From positions 248,001-312,000 of the forward strand of contig JAFEBH010000009.1 of assembly GCA_018242765.1 (NCBI GenBank): a stretch of DNA of 64,000 nucleotides, read 5' to 3'. This stretch comes from Nitrospira sp. (lineage in GTDB: Bacteria; Nitrospirota; Nitrospiria; Nitrospirales; Nitrospiraceae). The position numbers were made by a program, and so were the translations under genes. Positions 8,336 to 17,255 of this stretch are shown one piece after another. How positions within the stretch are numbered: position 1 is the stretch's first letter; the number at the start of each line of letters is the position of its first letter. The notes beneath the pieces were generated by a model. The model saw only the letters and a program-made list of their open reading frames with translations. It was not told where the DNA came from and searched no databases.

Positions 8336-9271
8336 ATGGTCAAACTTCGTGCCGGTGTGATTGGGGTCGGACATCTCGGGCAACATCATGCGCGCCTCTA
8401 TGCCTCAGCTCCGGATGCCACGTTAGTTGGTGTCGTGGATCAAGACGGCGAACGGGCCTCTTCCATCGCTCAGCAATACCATGTACAGGCTTTCCGCGGA
8501 TTGCCGGAGCTTCTCAAACAGGTGGATGTCCTCAGTATTGCCGTACCTACTTCCGGTCATTACGCTGTCGCAAAGGCCTGCCTTGAAGCCGGAAAGCATG
8601 TCCTAGTAGAAAAGCCGATCGCGGTGTTGCCGAGTGAGGCGTGGGACCTTGTCGAGGTGGCCAGCCGTCACGGTTGCACGTTGCAAGTGGGGCACAGTGA
8701 GCGGTTCAATCCCATCATGTCGTTGATGCGACCGTATCTCCGCACTCCGATGTTGTTCGAATGTCATCGATTGAGCACGTATAGTGAAAGGGGTACCGAT
8801 GTCGATGTTGTGCTCGATCTCATGATTCATGACATTGATCTCGTGCTTTCTTGCAACCCTGGCGCTGTCGAGGCGGTGTGGGCGACAGGTGGGGCTCTGC
8901 TTTCTTCAACCAATGATGTCGCCAACGTACGCATTCAGTTTAGAGAGGAGTGTGTGGCGCAGCTGACGGCCAGTCGTATCTCGCCGAAAGCTATGCGCCA
9001 ATGGCGAGTGTTCCAACCCGATGGGTGTGCCACGATCGATTTCCAGTCTCGGCAGGGCGTAATCGGGCGTCGAACCGATGCGGTTGCTGGAAAACCGACA
9101 ATGCTCGTAGAGGAGATTCAAGCCGGCGATGCCGAACCTCTCAAATTGCAGCTTGAGTCGTTTCTCCATGCCGTTCGTGAGCGATCTTCTCCCGTAGTAT
9201 CTGGTGCAGACGGAGCCGCGGCAGTGGAGCTGGCTCATCGCGTGCTGGCTGCAGTGAAGAGGCCTGGGTAG
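8336..9271 (+). CDS. Gfo/Idh/MocA-family oxidoreductase, GnnA-like by position
   Basis: NAD(P)-dependent sugar oxidoreductase of 311 aa. The N-terminal Rossmann fold starts RAGVIGVGHLGQHHARLY and the family signature KHVLVEKPIAV lies near residue 90. The C-terminal alpha/beta domain contains LDLMIHDIDLVLS. In Acidithiobacillus and Leptospira a protein of this family (GnnA) oxidises UDP-GlcNAc at C3 so that GnnB can aminate it, giving amide-linked lipid A. The place between lpxI and lpxB supports a lipid A role, but no GnnB transaminase is adjacent. A different sugar substrate is possible. AGAGG lies a few bases before the ATG. Confidence 0.85.
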   Translation: MVKLRAGVIGVGHLGQHHARLYASAPDATLVGVVDQDGERASSIAQQYHVQAFRGLPELLKQVDVLSIAVPTSGHYAVAKACLEAGKHVLVEKPIAVLPSEAWDLVEVASRHGCTLQVGHSERFNPIMSLMRPYLRTPMLFECHRLSTYSERGTDVDVVLDLMIHDIDLVLSCNPGAVEAVWATGGALLSSTNDVANVRIQFREECVAQLTASRISPKAMRQWRVFQPDGCATIDFQSRQGVIGRRTDAVAGKPTMLVEEIQAGDAEPLKLQLESFLHAVRERSSPVVSGADGAAAVELAHRVLAAVKRPG

Positions 9272-9374
9272 CAGAAACGACCTGAGGATCCTTGGCCGAA
9301 GCAGTAGGGGCAGGTGTTGTCGGCTGAGCTCATCGAACCATCATACTCATATTGATCATGCTTGATAGGCCACC

Positions 9375-10505
9375 ATGGCACGCATTCTGATTGTAACGGG
9401 CGAGGCTTCTGGTGACCTTCATGGGGCAAACCTGGCAAAGGCGCTGAAGGCCTGTGATCCTCATGTCTCTGTGGCAGGAATTGGCGGACGTGCCATGGAG
9501 GATGCCGGGGTGGAATTGGTCTGCAAGATGGGGCAGTTCGATGTCATGGGCATGGTCGGACCCCTGGCATTGTTGGCGATTATTCGACGGTTGTTCTTCA
9601 TGCGGCGATTGTTCAGGTCGGAGCCATGGGATGCGGTCGTTTTTGTCGACAACCCAGGATTGAACCTACGGTACGCCTATTTTGCCAAGGGCGCTGGGTT
9701 GCGTGTGTTCTATTATATTGCGCCCCAGATTTGGGCCTGGGGCCCTTGGCGGATGTACTGGATTAAGAAACGAGTCGATCAGGTGTTGGTGATTCTGCCG
9801 TTTGAACAACCGCTCTTTGAGAAAGCAGGTATGCGATGCACGTTTGTCGGCCATCCCATACTTGATGCAGTCGGTGGGGCCGATGATCGGACGGCGCTTC
9901 GCAGGAGGTTTGGCTTCTCTGATCATGAGCGTGTCATTGCCTTATTGCCAGGGAGTCGAACGCATGAAGTGCAGGTTCTGCTGCCGATCCTTCTTGCAGC
10001 AGCAGAGAAATTGGCGCGGCATAGGCCAGGAACGAAGTTTCTCCTGGCACAAGCCTCCACAATTCAGGATAATCTCTTACAGCCGCTCTTGCGACACAGC
10101 GCGGTTCCTGTCACTTTGGTCAAAGAACAAACCAGTGAAGTGCTGGCGGTCTCCGACTTTGCATTGGTCAAGTCGGGTACGGCAATATTGCAAGCAGCTG
10201 TGGTGGGGACTCCCATGGTGCTGCTCTATCAAATCAGTTCACTGGAATGGTGGATTGCAAGCTTCTTCAAGCGCGTCAAATGGATCGGGTTGGTGAATTT
10301 GGTGGCCGGTCGATCGGTCGTACCAGAGTTGTTGCAGGGGGAGGCTACCGGTGAGCGGCTCTATGAAGAGGCACTGCGGATTTTAGAGGATCCGACCGTG
10401 TATGCTGAAATGAAACGGAACTTGGCACAAGTACGGGACGCCTTAGGCGCACCCGGGGCATCAACGAGAGCGGCAGAGGTGGTGTTGGCGGCATGTCGGG
10501 CTTAG
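9375..10505 (+). CDS. lpxB: Lipid-A-disaccharide synthase LpxB
   Basis: GT19 glycosyltransferase that joins lipid X to UDP-2,3-diacylglucosamine to make the tetraacyl disaccharide. 376 aa with ILIVTGEASGDLHGANL at the start, YYIAPQIWAWGPWR (residues about 113-126), LLPGSRTHEVQ and the nucleotide-binding SGTAILQAAVVGTPMV near residue 265. The stop overlaps msbA by 13 bases, so the two are translationally coupled. A 103-base gap precedes the gene. Confidence 0.96.
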   Translation: MARILIVTGEASGDLHGANLAKALKACDPHVSVAGIGGRAMEDAGVELVCKMGQFDVMGMVGPLALLAIIRRLFFMRRLFRSEPWDAVVFVDNPGLNLRYAYFAKGAGLRVFYYIAPQIWAWGPWRMYWIKKRVDQVLVILPFEQPLFEKAGMRCTFVGHPILDAVGGADDRTALRRRFGFSDHERVIALLPGSRTHEVQVLLPILLAAAEKLARHRPGTKFLLAQASTIQDNLLQPLLRHSAVPVTLVKEQTSEVLAVSDFALVKSGTAILQAAVVGTPMVLLYQISSLEWWIASFFKRVKWIGLVNLVAGRSVVPELLQGEATGERLYEEALRILEDPTVYAEMKRNLAQVRDALGAPGASTRAAEVVLAACRA

Positions 10506-12241
10506 ATCGATTCAAACGGCTGATGGGGTATGTGAAACCGTATCAGGTACGGTTTCTGGCAGCCTTTGCCTGTTCAGGGTTAGTGGCGCTCTTGAGCGGG
10601 GCCTACGCGTGGCTTGCTCGGCCGGTGTTGGACGATATCTTCATTCAAAAGAACGAGCAGATGTTAATGGTACTGCCGCTGGTACTCTTCGGCGTGGCGA
10701 CACTGAAAGCCGTGTTCAGTTATGGTGTGGGGTATTTGATGGCGTATGTCGGGAATCGGGTCGTGGCGGACATCCGACAGGAATTATTCCAGCAACTCAT
10801 GCGGCAGTCGGTTGGGTTTCATGATACCCATACATCGGGGCGCCTCGTCTCACGTGTCGTGAATGATGTGGGAATCATGGCGAATGCCGCATCGAGTGTC
10901 GTGAAAGATATTTTCCAAAACGGGCTCACGTTTCTCGCGATGGTGGGCGTCATTCTCTATCAGAACTGGAGGTTGGCGGCAATCTCGATGGTCGTGATTC
11001 CTCTTTCGGGGTTGACAATGGCGCGGGTGGGAAAGCGGTTGAAACGACTAGCGACCAGCGGACAGGAGCAGATGGGAGACTTGTCCTCGACGCTTCAAGA
11101 AACCTTTTCCGGCATCCGGGTGGTGAAGGCGTTCGGTCGGGAGGAGGCGGAGGCTGAACGGTTTCATCGGAGGAACCATGCGTTTCTCTCGACGACATTG
11201 AAGTCCAATCAGGTGTGGTCGCTCGGCCATTCACAGATGGAGATCATCGGAGTCATCGGTGTCGCCACGATTATTTGGTACGGAGGGTATCTGGTTATTC
11301 AAGAGCTGATGACCCCAGGTGCATTCTTTTCGTTTATGGCCGCCATGTTTATGGCCTATACACCGATCAAAAAACTCTCTGGCTCCAATAATCTGATCCA
11401 GCAGGCGCTGGCAGCGGCTGAGCGGGTCTTTGACATGCTGGATTTAGAAACCGAGCAGTCTCAGAACCGCGGGACGATCCCGCTGGTCCAGATCCGTCGG
11501 GCGATCGAGTTTCAGAACGTCTCCATGCGGTATGAGAATCAATCAGTTCCGGCCCTCACCGACGTGGATTTGTCCATTAAGCCTGGCGAGGTCATCGCGC
11601 TTGTTGGAGGCAGTGGAAGTGGAAAGACGACGCTGGTCAGTTTGTTGCCACGGTTCTATGAACCAACGTCCGGGGCTCTTTTGCTGGATGGCGTTCCCTT
11701 GACCTCCTACGAACTGCGATCGTTACGGGCCCACATTGGAATTGTTTCGCAAGAGGTTGTCCTGTTCGATGATACGATCAGCAACAACATTGCGTTTGGG
11801 CGAACCGGTGCCGATCAGGCCGAGATCGAACGGGCTGCGAAGCTGGCCTATGCGCATGACTTTATTCTGCGTCTCCCGAAGGGGTACGATGCGGTGATCG
11901 GGGAACGGGGGCTCAAGCTATCGGGTGGTGAGCGGCAACGGTTGGCGATTGCCAGAGCTATTCTTCGCGACCCACCGCTTCTCATCCTCGATGAGGCAAC
12001 CTCCGCGCTTGATACCGAGTCTGAACGGATCGTGCAGCTGGCATTGGGTAATTTGATGAAGAATCGAACGACGGTGGTGATTGCTCATCGGCTGTCGACG
12101 ATTCAGAATGCGGATCGAATCGTCGTCTTGGACCGAGGCAGGATTGTTGAAGTCGGCTCCCATGACGAACTGCTTCGGCTGGGCGGTGTGTATCGCCGTT
12201 TGCATGCGTTGCAGTTCCAATCCGAAGAGTTGACACGCTGA
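10493..12241 (+). CDS. msbA: Lipid A export ABC transporter MsbA (fused permease/ATPase)
   Basis: Homodimeric inner membrane flippase that moves lipid A-core to the periplasmic face. 582 aa, the family length: a six-helix membrane domain (about 15-310) followed by an ABC ATPase with Walker A GGSGSGKTT (372-380), the signature LSGGERQR (476-483) and Walker B LLILDEATSALD (from 496). It sits among the lipid A genes, which favours MsbA over a general multidrug exporter of the same fold. It starts inside the end of lpxB. Confidence 0.93.
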   Translation: MSGLDRFKRLMGYVKPYQVRFLAAFACSGLVALLSGAYAWLARPVLDDIFIQKNEQMLMVLPLVLFGVATLKAVFSYGVGYLMAYVGNRVVADIRQELFQQLMRQSVGFHDTHTSGRLVSRVVNDVGIMANAASSVVKDIFQNGLTFLAMVGVILYQNWRLAAISMVVIPLSGLTMARVGKRLKRLATSGQEQMGDLSSTLQETFSGIRVVKAFGREEAEAERFHRRNHAFLSTTLKSNQVWSLGHSQMEIIGVIGVATIIWYGGYLVIQELMTPGAFFSFMAAMFMAYTPIKKLSGSNNLIQQALAAAERVFDMLDLETEQSQNRGTIPLVQIRRAIEFQNVSMRYENQSVPALTDVDLSIKPGEVIALVGGSGSGKTTLVSLLPRFYEPTSGALLLDGVPLTSYELRSLRAHIGIVSQEVVLFDDTISNNIAFGRTGADQAEIERAAKLAYAHDFILRLPKGYDAVIGERGLKLSGGERQRLAIARAILRDPPLLILDEATSALDTESERIVQLALGNLMKNRTTVVIAHRLSTIQNADRIVVLDRGRIVEVGSHDELLRLGGVYRRLHALQFQSEELTR

Positions 12242-12245
12242 ACCG

Positions 12246-12916
12246 ATGAAACATTCAGCTCTCCTGAAATGGTTGAAACTTTCTGTGCTGCCCCCGGTGG
12301 GGGCGGCGCTCATTCGAGGCGTCGCTGGTACGATACAATGCGAGACTCGCGGTCACGAATCGGTCGACGCATTGTATCGAGAAGGACGCCACGCGATTTT
12401 TGCCTTTTGGCATGCGCAGCAACTGATGATGTTGCATGGGTACCGTGGTGTCGGGACGCAGATGTTGATCAGTCAGCATGGTGACGGTGAGATTATCGCA
12501 CGGATCATCTCGCGATTCGGGCATCAGGCCGTGCGGGGGTCGAGTACGAGGGGCGGGGCGACGGCCTTGCGGACGTTGATCAAGGTGGGACGGTCCGGCT
12601 GGGATCTTGGTGTGACGCCGGATGGTCCAAAGGGACCTCGCCGGGTGGCCAAGCTGGGGGTGGTGCAGTTGGCCAAGGCCACTGGGCTTCCGATTGTGCC
12701 CATGATCTTTGCCTGCTCAAAAAAAAACTCTTTGCGAGCTGGGATCGCTTCATGGTCCCGTACCCATTCTCCAGAGGCCTGTTTCTCTATGGCAGACCGC
12801 TCTGGGTCCCGCGAGAAGCCGATGGGGCCATGCTTGAAACGCTTCGGGTGGAACTTGAGACAGCCCTCAATCAGCTGACGGATCAGGCGGAAGCAGCGGT
12901 GATGCGTGAAACGTGA
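12246..12916 (+). CDS. DUF374 lysophospholipid acyltransferase-like protein, reading frame interrupted at an A9 run
   Basis: Membrane-associated acyltransferase-like protein of the DUF374 (LpxL-like) family, next to msbA and waaA where a lipid A secondary acyltransferase is expected. FWHAQQLMMLHG, ISQHGDGEIIARI, RGSSTRGGATALR and GVTPDGPKGPRR are visible. After FACSKK (about residue 160) the zero frame becomes non-homologous and stops at 12878 (210 aa). One frame back, the sequence continues sensibly as LFASWDRFMVPYPFSRGLF and VPREADGAMLETLRVELETA to a stop at 12914-12916. The break lies exactly in nine A residues. Either the assembly lost one A, or the gene is phase-variable, or slippage produces the full protein (about 223 aa). 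Confidence 0.82.
12722..12728 (+). other. A AAA AAC slippery heptamer inside the acyltransferase gene
   Basis: The codons here are TCA AAA AAA AAC, so the heptamer is in the exact phase used by classical -1 frameshift sites. A -1 slip leads into the homologous C-terminal frame. The homopolymer A run covers 12719-12727. Whether ribosome slippage, polymerase slippage or a base-call error is responsible cannot be told from one sequence. Confidence 0.5.
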
Positions 12917-12989
12917 GCGGTGATGCGATACAGGTTCAGGAATGAGGTGATTGATTGGCCTTTCACCTCTTCCCTTTCACTTCGTTCCC

Positions 12990-14327
12990 ATGTGGAAGCT
13001 TCTCTATAACATCGGCCTTCTTCTCGCGACACCCGCGATCGCGGGTGTTCTCCTGGCCAAGCCACGCTGCCGTCCTGGTTTTCTTCAAAGAATGGGGTGG
13101 GGAGTCCATCCCTCTGATGTCGGTGTGTCGTCTCGACCGCTCGTGTGGATTCATGCCGTGTCGCTCGGCGAAGTGGTCGCGGTCTCGCCGCTTGTGAAGG
13201 CGTTGCAGGCACGGCATCCGGAGTTTCGTTATATCGTCACGACGGTGACTGAAACCGGCCGCGAAGCGGTTGAACAGCGATTAGACGGGATTGCCGAACA
13301 TCGGTACGCGCCACTTGATTTTTCATGGGCCGTAGCCGGCATGGTCAAACGCCTGCAACCAGTACTCTACGTATTCGTCGAGACCGAACTATGGCCGAAC
13401 ATGTTGTGGACCTTACGAGAACACAATGTGCCTTCCGTGTTGGTGAACGGCCGGTTGTCCTCTCGGTCGTTTCGCCGTCAGGATGTGCCGCTGATTCGTT
13501 CATTCTATCGGGTTGTGCTGCAGACGCTGACACTTTGTTTGATGCAAACCGAGAGGGATCGACAGCGGATCGTGGCATTAGGCGCCGAACCCGCCAGTAC
13601 GCATGTGACGGGCAACATCAAGTTTGATCAGCCGGTGCCGGAGGTTCAATCAGATAGGTCACTGCGTCGCAGCTTGGGACTGGCTGAGAATGAGCAGCTT
13701 ATTCTCGCGGGGAGTACGCATCAGGGTGAAGAGGAACTGCTGGTCTCCGCATACCAGAAAATTGTTCAGACCTATCGCGATGTCGTCCTGATGTTGGCCC
13801 CTCGCCATATTGAACGGGTCGACCGAGTTGAGGCGATGCTGCGAGAGGCTAAGGTTGTCGTACAGCGGAAGAGTCAGATTCGAGAGAACCTATCCGGTCC
13901 GCGGGTGGTGATTTTGGATACAAGGGGAGAACTAGCCCGTGCGTATCGCGAGGCTGTTGTGGCTTATGTGGGCGGGACCTTAGTTCCCGTGGGGGGGCAT
14001 AATTTGCTCGAACCGGCCGTGTGGGGCACTCCGGTGATGTTTGGACCCTACACGGACCATTGTACTGAGATCGCAACACTCTTGTCCGAGGCCGGTGGCG
14101 GGCGTCGGGTGACGGGGGTGGAGGACCTTGTTGTCTCGATTGAGGAATGGTTAGGGCAGCCCGACAAACGAAATCGAGATGGCCAGGTAGCGAAACAGGT
14201 GGTGTCGGACAACCAAGGTGCGCTCATGCGAAGCGTGGAGCAGATAGAACAGTGCCTTCGTATTGCTCCATTGTACTCCAAGCATTCGGTGACAACGGGG
14301 GTAGGGTCGCTCGTGGCTAAGCCCTGA
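12990..14327 (+). CDS. waaA: 3-deoxy-D-manno-octulosonic acid transferase (Kdo transferase)
   Basis: Adds Kdo to lipid IVA, the first core sugar. From the ATG the protein has 445 aa and begins MWKLLYNIGLLLATP, a membrane anchor as in KdtA/WaaA. It then shows VWIHAVSLGEVVAVSPLVKAL (with the catalytic Glu of SLGE), a central ALFVETELWPN-like stretch (YVFVETELWPNMLW) and GGTLVPVGGHNLLEPAVWG near the C-terminus. A TTG at 12951 lies just behind a GAGG and would add 13 residues; the ATG was chosen because the membrane anchor normally starts the protein. GT30 family. Confidence 0.93.
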   Translation: MWKLLYNIGLLLATPAIAGVLLAKPRCRPGFLQRMGWGVHPSDVGVSSRPLVWIHAVSLGEVVAVSPLVKALQARHPEFRYIVTTVTETGREAVEQRLDGIAEHRYAPLDFSWAVAGMVKRLQPVLYVFVETELWPNMLWTLREHNVPSVLVNGRLSSRSFRRQDVPLIRSFYRVVLQTLTLCLMQTERDRQRIVALGAEPASTHVTGNIKFDQPVPEVQSDRSLRRSLGLAENEQLILAGSTHQGEEELLVSAYQKIVQTYRDVVLMLAPRHIERVDRVEAMLREAKVVVQRKSQIRENLSGPRVVILDTRGELARAYREAVVAYVGGTLVPVGGHNLLEPAVWGTPVMFGPYTDHCTEIATLLSEAGGGRRVTGVEDLVVSIEEWLGQPDKRNRDGQVAKQVVSDNQGALMRSVEQIEQCLRIAPLYSKHSVTTGVGSLVAKP

Positions 14328-14328
14328 T

Positions 14329-15417
14329 ATGTCATTTCTCTCTCCCGGACAACCGGTCCGTACGTGGCTGTACTGGGCTTCGTGGTGTTACAGCCTCTTC
14401 GTTTGCTGTCCTGATTGGTGCTATCGCCTTGGATGGTTAGCCTCAACGCGATTACCCTGCGCTGTGATCAGTGTGGGGAATCTCACTGTCGGCGGAACGG
14501 GCAAGACACCGATGGTGATGCTTGTGACGGAGTGGTTGCAGGCTAAGGGGTTACGAGTCGCGATTTTGAGTCGCGGCTATAAGCGGACGAGCACGGCACC
14601 GCATCTGTTGGTCTCGGATGGGTCGCGCATCTTGGTCGGTCCGTCGGAGGCGGGCGACGAACCGTTTCTTATGGCGCAACGGTGTCCGCGAGCCATTGTC
14701 GCTGTAGGGACCGACCGGGCGGCGCTCGGTCGATGGGTGCTGGCGCAATTTCCCGTGGAGTGCATGATTCTTGATGATGGATTCCAGCATCGTTCGTTGC
14801 AGCGGAACCTTGATCTCGTCTTGCTGGATGCCACTGATCCGGAGGGACTCGATGCGTTGCTGCCGGCCGGGAGATTACGTGAACCGTTCCGGGGACTGGC
14901 GCGGGCCGACGCCGTTGTGATCACGCGAGCCGATATGCCCGTCGAAGTGGAGGCGATTCGTCGTCGGGTACATGCCGTCTCAGCATTTTCCGGAGCGATT
15001 GCGGAAGTTGTCTTTGCACCTGACTGTATGGTGTCGGTGTTCTCGACCGAGCGACATCCAATCACCTGGGGCTACGCGAAACGCGTATGGCTGGTCAGCG
15101 GTATCGGGAACAGCGGGGCGTTCCGTCGATCGGCTGAGTCCATCGGGCTGACTGTTGTCGGCGAAACCGCGTTGGCAGATCATCATGGCTACAGCCAGGA
15201 TGATGTCGGGCGCATTCGTCTCGCGATGCGGACTGGCGGTGCTGATATCGTCGTGACGACCGAAAAAGACGGCGGCAAGCTGGCTCCGTTGCTCAAGCCG
15301 ACCGATCCTTGGTGGATGCTCCGGTTGCAGGCGCGAGTCGTGCACGGAGAAGAAGAGCTGCATCTCTTGATCGACAGAGCATCGTCGAATGAGATGCCGA
15401 GGGTAACTCGTGGGTAG
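14329..15417 (+). CDS. lpxK: Tetraacyldisaccharide 4'-kinase LpxK
   Basis: Membrane-bound kinase that phosphorylates the 4'-position of the lipid A disaccharide. 362 aa with a hydrophobic N-terminal segment (about 10-38) and the P-loop in VGNLTVGGTGKTPMV (about 48-62). It also has ILSRGYKR, DDGFQHRSLQRNLDLVLLD and TEKDGGKL. It starts one base after waaA and overlaps the next gene by eight bases. The LpxK-WaaA order inverts the usual biochemical order but is common in gene clusters. Confidence 0.95.
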   Translation: MSFLSPGQPVRTWLYWASWCYSLFVCCPDWCYRLGWLASTRLPCAVISVGNLTVGGTGKTPMVMLVTEWLQAKGLRVAILSRGYKRTSTAPHLLVSDGSRILVGPSEAGDEPFLMAQRCPRAIVAVGTDRAALGRWVLAQFPVECMILDDGFQHRSLQRNLDLVLLDATDPEGLDALLPAGRLREPFRGLARADAVVITRADMPVEVEAIRRRVHAVSAFSGAIAEVVFAPDCMVSVFSTERHPITWGYAKRVWLVSGIGNSGAFRRSAESIGLTVVGETALADHHGYSQDDVGRIRLAMRTGGADIVVTTEKDGGKLAPLLKPTDPWWMLRLQARVVHGEEELHLLIDRASSNEMPRVTRG

Positions 15418-17122
15418 CGCACCGCCTCGAAACATCCTGGTGCGGGCGCCGAATTGGATCGGTGATGCCGTGATGTGTGAGCCTGCGCTGCGAGGTCTGC
15501 GATCGCTCTTTCCGGAGGCAGACGTCACGATGCTGGCCAAACCGGCCGTTGCCGAATTGTTCCGTGCCGCGCCAGAGCTGAATCGAGTGCTGGTCTACGA
15601 GGACAGGGAGGCTCATGCCGGGATCTCAGGGAAGTGGGCGCTTGCCGGTCTGTTGCGGCGGCAAGGCTTCGATCTCGCAGTACTTTTTCAGAACGCCTTT
15701 GAAGCGGCATTGATTGCATGGCTTGCGGGCATCCCGCAGCGGTATGGCTATGCAACTGATGGGCGGGTGCTCTTTCTCACCAAGCCCGTGGCCGTGCCTG
15801 AGTCTCACCAATCGGCCCATCAGGTGGAGTATTACTGGAATTTGTTGAAGCCCTTGGGGTTGTCTGGCCGTGCGCCACTCCCAACACTCTGTGTGACTAC
15901 GGAGGAGAGTCACGCCATGGATGCGAGACTCGCTGCCCTCGGGAGCGGTATATCGGATCTCGTGATCGGTATCAATCCTGGGTCGACCTACGGCAGCGCG
16001 AAACGATGGTTGCCTGAGCGGTTTGCCGAAGTCGCGCAGCGACTTGCGGAGCGAGTCGGCCGTGATGAGGGTAGGCAGGCGGCGGTGGTCATTCTAGGAG
16101 CGAAGGGTGAGGAGTCCTTGGGGAGGGACATTGCAGCCCGAATCAACGGACGATCGGTGGTGCTGTCTGGTACAACGACGATTCGCGAATTGATGGCCGT
16201 GGTGAAGCGATGTCGCATTCTGATTACCAATGATACGGGACCGATGCATGTGGCGGCTGCGTGCGGGGTACCGGTCGTCGCGGTGTTCGGACCGACGGAT
16301 TCATGTACGACCGCTCCCTATGGTCAGGAGCGGTCGGTAGTTCGAGAGACCGTTGATTGTGCCCCCTGCCTGCTTCGGGAATGCCCGATCGATCACCGGT
16401 GTATGACCCAAATCTCAGCTGACCGAGTGTACGATGTGGCGGTGAAACAAGTGAGCGGGTTAAGGGGAAGTGAGCAGGGGCAAGGGGAGAAAAACTCATC
16501 TGTGCCGCACACCTCACACCTCATACCTGACCGGGTCTTGGAAGGGTATACCGTCTTTCTTGATCGCGATGGCACGCTCAATCCGGACCCTGGATATATC
16601 AAGTCTCCGGACCAGTTTGAACTGTTTCCTGGAGTGCCGGAGGCGCTCGGACGCTTGAAACGGGCTGGTGCTCGCCTGATTCTTGTGACGAATCAATCGG
16701 GCATCGCACGAGGATTTCTCTCGCGCCACAATCTTGAGGCGATCCACACAAAGCTCGCACATGAGCTCGGTCAAGCCGGCGTGACGCTTGACGGCATCTA
16801 CTTCTGTCCCCATCATCCGGACGACGGGTGCGGGTGTCGAAAGCCGAACCGTGGAATGATTGATCAGGCGGTTCAAGAACGGGGGCTAGATCTTGAGCGG
16901 TCCTATGTGATCGGTGATCATCTGCGTGATATCGAATTAGCTAAACGGGTGGGAGCACGAAGTGTTCTCGTGACAACCGGGGTGACTCGGTTGCAAGAGT
17001 TGGAAGGTTTGGCGGAAGCTCATCTGATTCCAGACAAGGTTACCGCCTCCCTCGCTGAGGCTGCGGACTGGTTGTTGTCCGATGTGGAACGAGGAATTCC
17101 TCCTCCAAGGTACGACGAATAG
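15410..17122 (+). CDS. waaF: Fusion: ADP-heptose:LPS heptosyltransferase II (WaaF) and HAD heptose-bisphosphate phosphatase (GmhB)
   Basis: 570 aa with two enzymes. Residues 1-345 are a GT9 heptosyltransferase: NILVRAPNWIGDAVMCEPAL, GINPGSTYGSAKRW, NDTGPMHVAAACGVPVVAVF. Residues about 377-555 are a GmhB-type HAD phosphatase with DRDGT (nucleophile Asp385, Asp387), a VTNQSG motif, the zinc loop CPHHPDDGCGC (Cys466 to Cys476) and GDHLRDIELA. GmhB removes the 7-phosphate from heptose-1,7-bisphosphate, so donor supply and transfer are joined. The 30-residue linker (about 347-376) is Ser/Gly/Gln-rich and its DNA has a short CCTCACACCTCATACCT repeat, like an intergenic stretch that became coding. 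GTG start. Confidence 0.93.
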   Translation: MGSAPPRNILVRAPNWIGDAVMCEPALRGLRSLFPEADVTMLAKPAVAELFRAAPELNRVLVYEDREAHAGISGKWALAGLLRRQGFDLAVLFQNAFEAALIAWLAGIPQRYGYATDGRVLFLTKPVAVPESHQSAHQVEYYWNLLKPLGLSGRAPLPTLCVTTEESHAMDARLAALGSGISDLVIGINPGSTYGSAKRWLPERFAEVAQRLAERVGRDEGRQAAVVILGAKGEESLGRDIAARINGRSVVLSGTTTIRELMAVVKRCRILITNDTGPMHVAAACGVPVVAVFGPTDSCTTAPYGQERSVVRETVDCAPCLLRECPIDHRCMTQISADRVYDVAVKQVSGLRGSEQGQGEKNSSVPHTSHLIPDRVLEGYTVFLDRDGTLNPDPGYIKSPDQFELFPGVPEALGRLKRAGARLILVTNQSGIARGFLSRHNLEAIHTKLAHELGQAGVTLDGIYFCPHHPDDGCGCRKPNRGMIDQAVQERGLDLERSYVIGDHLRDIELAKRVGARSVLVTTGVTRLQELEGLAEAHLIPDKVTASLAEAADWLLSDVERGIPPPRYDE

Positions 17123-17255
17123 ACGCGAGGGTAAACGATAGTCCGGATGAATTGAAGGGGTGCCGGACGGACTGGGCTTGTGTTGGCTAGACAGCGGGAG
17201 TAAGTTGTCTGGGGAGACGGTGCTCAGGGTGCGGTGTTACGCGGGAGGAACGGCG

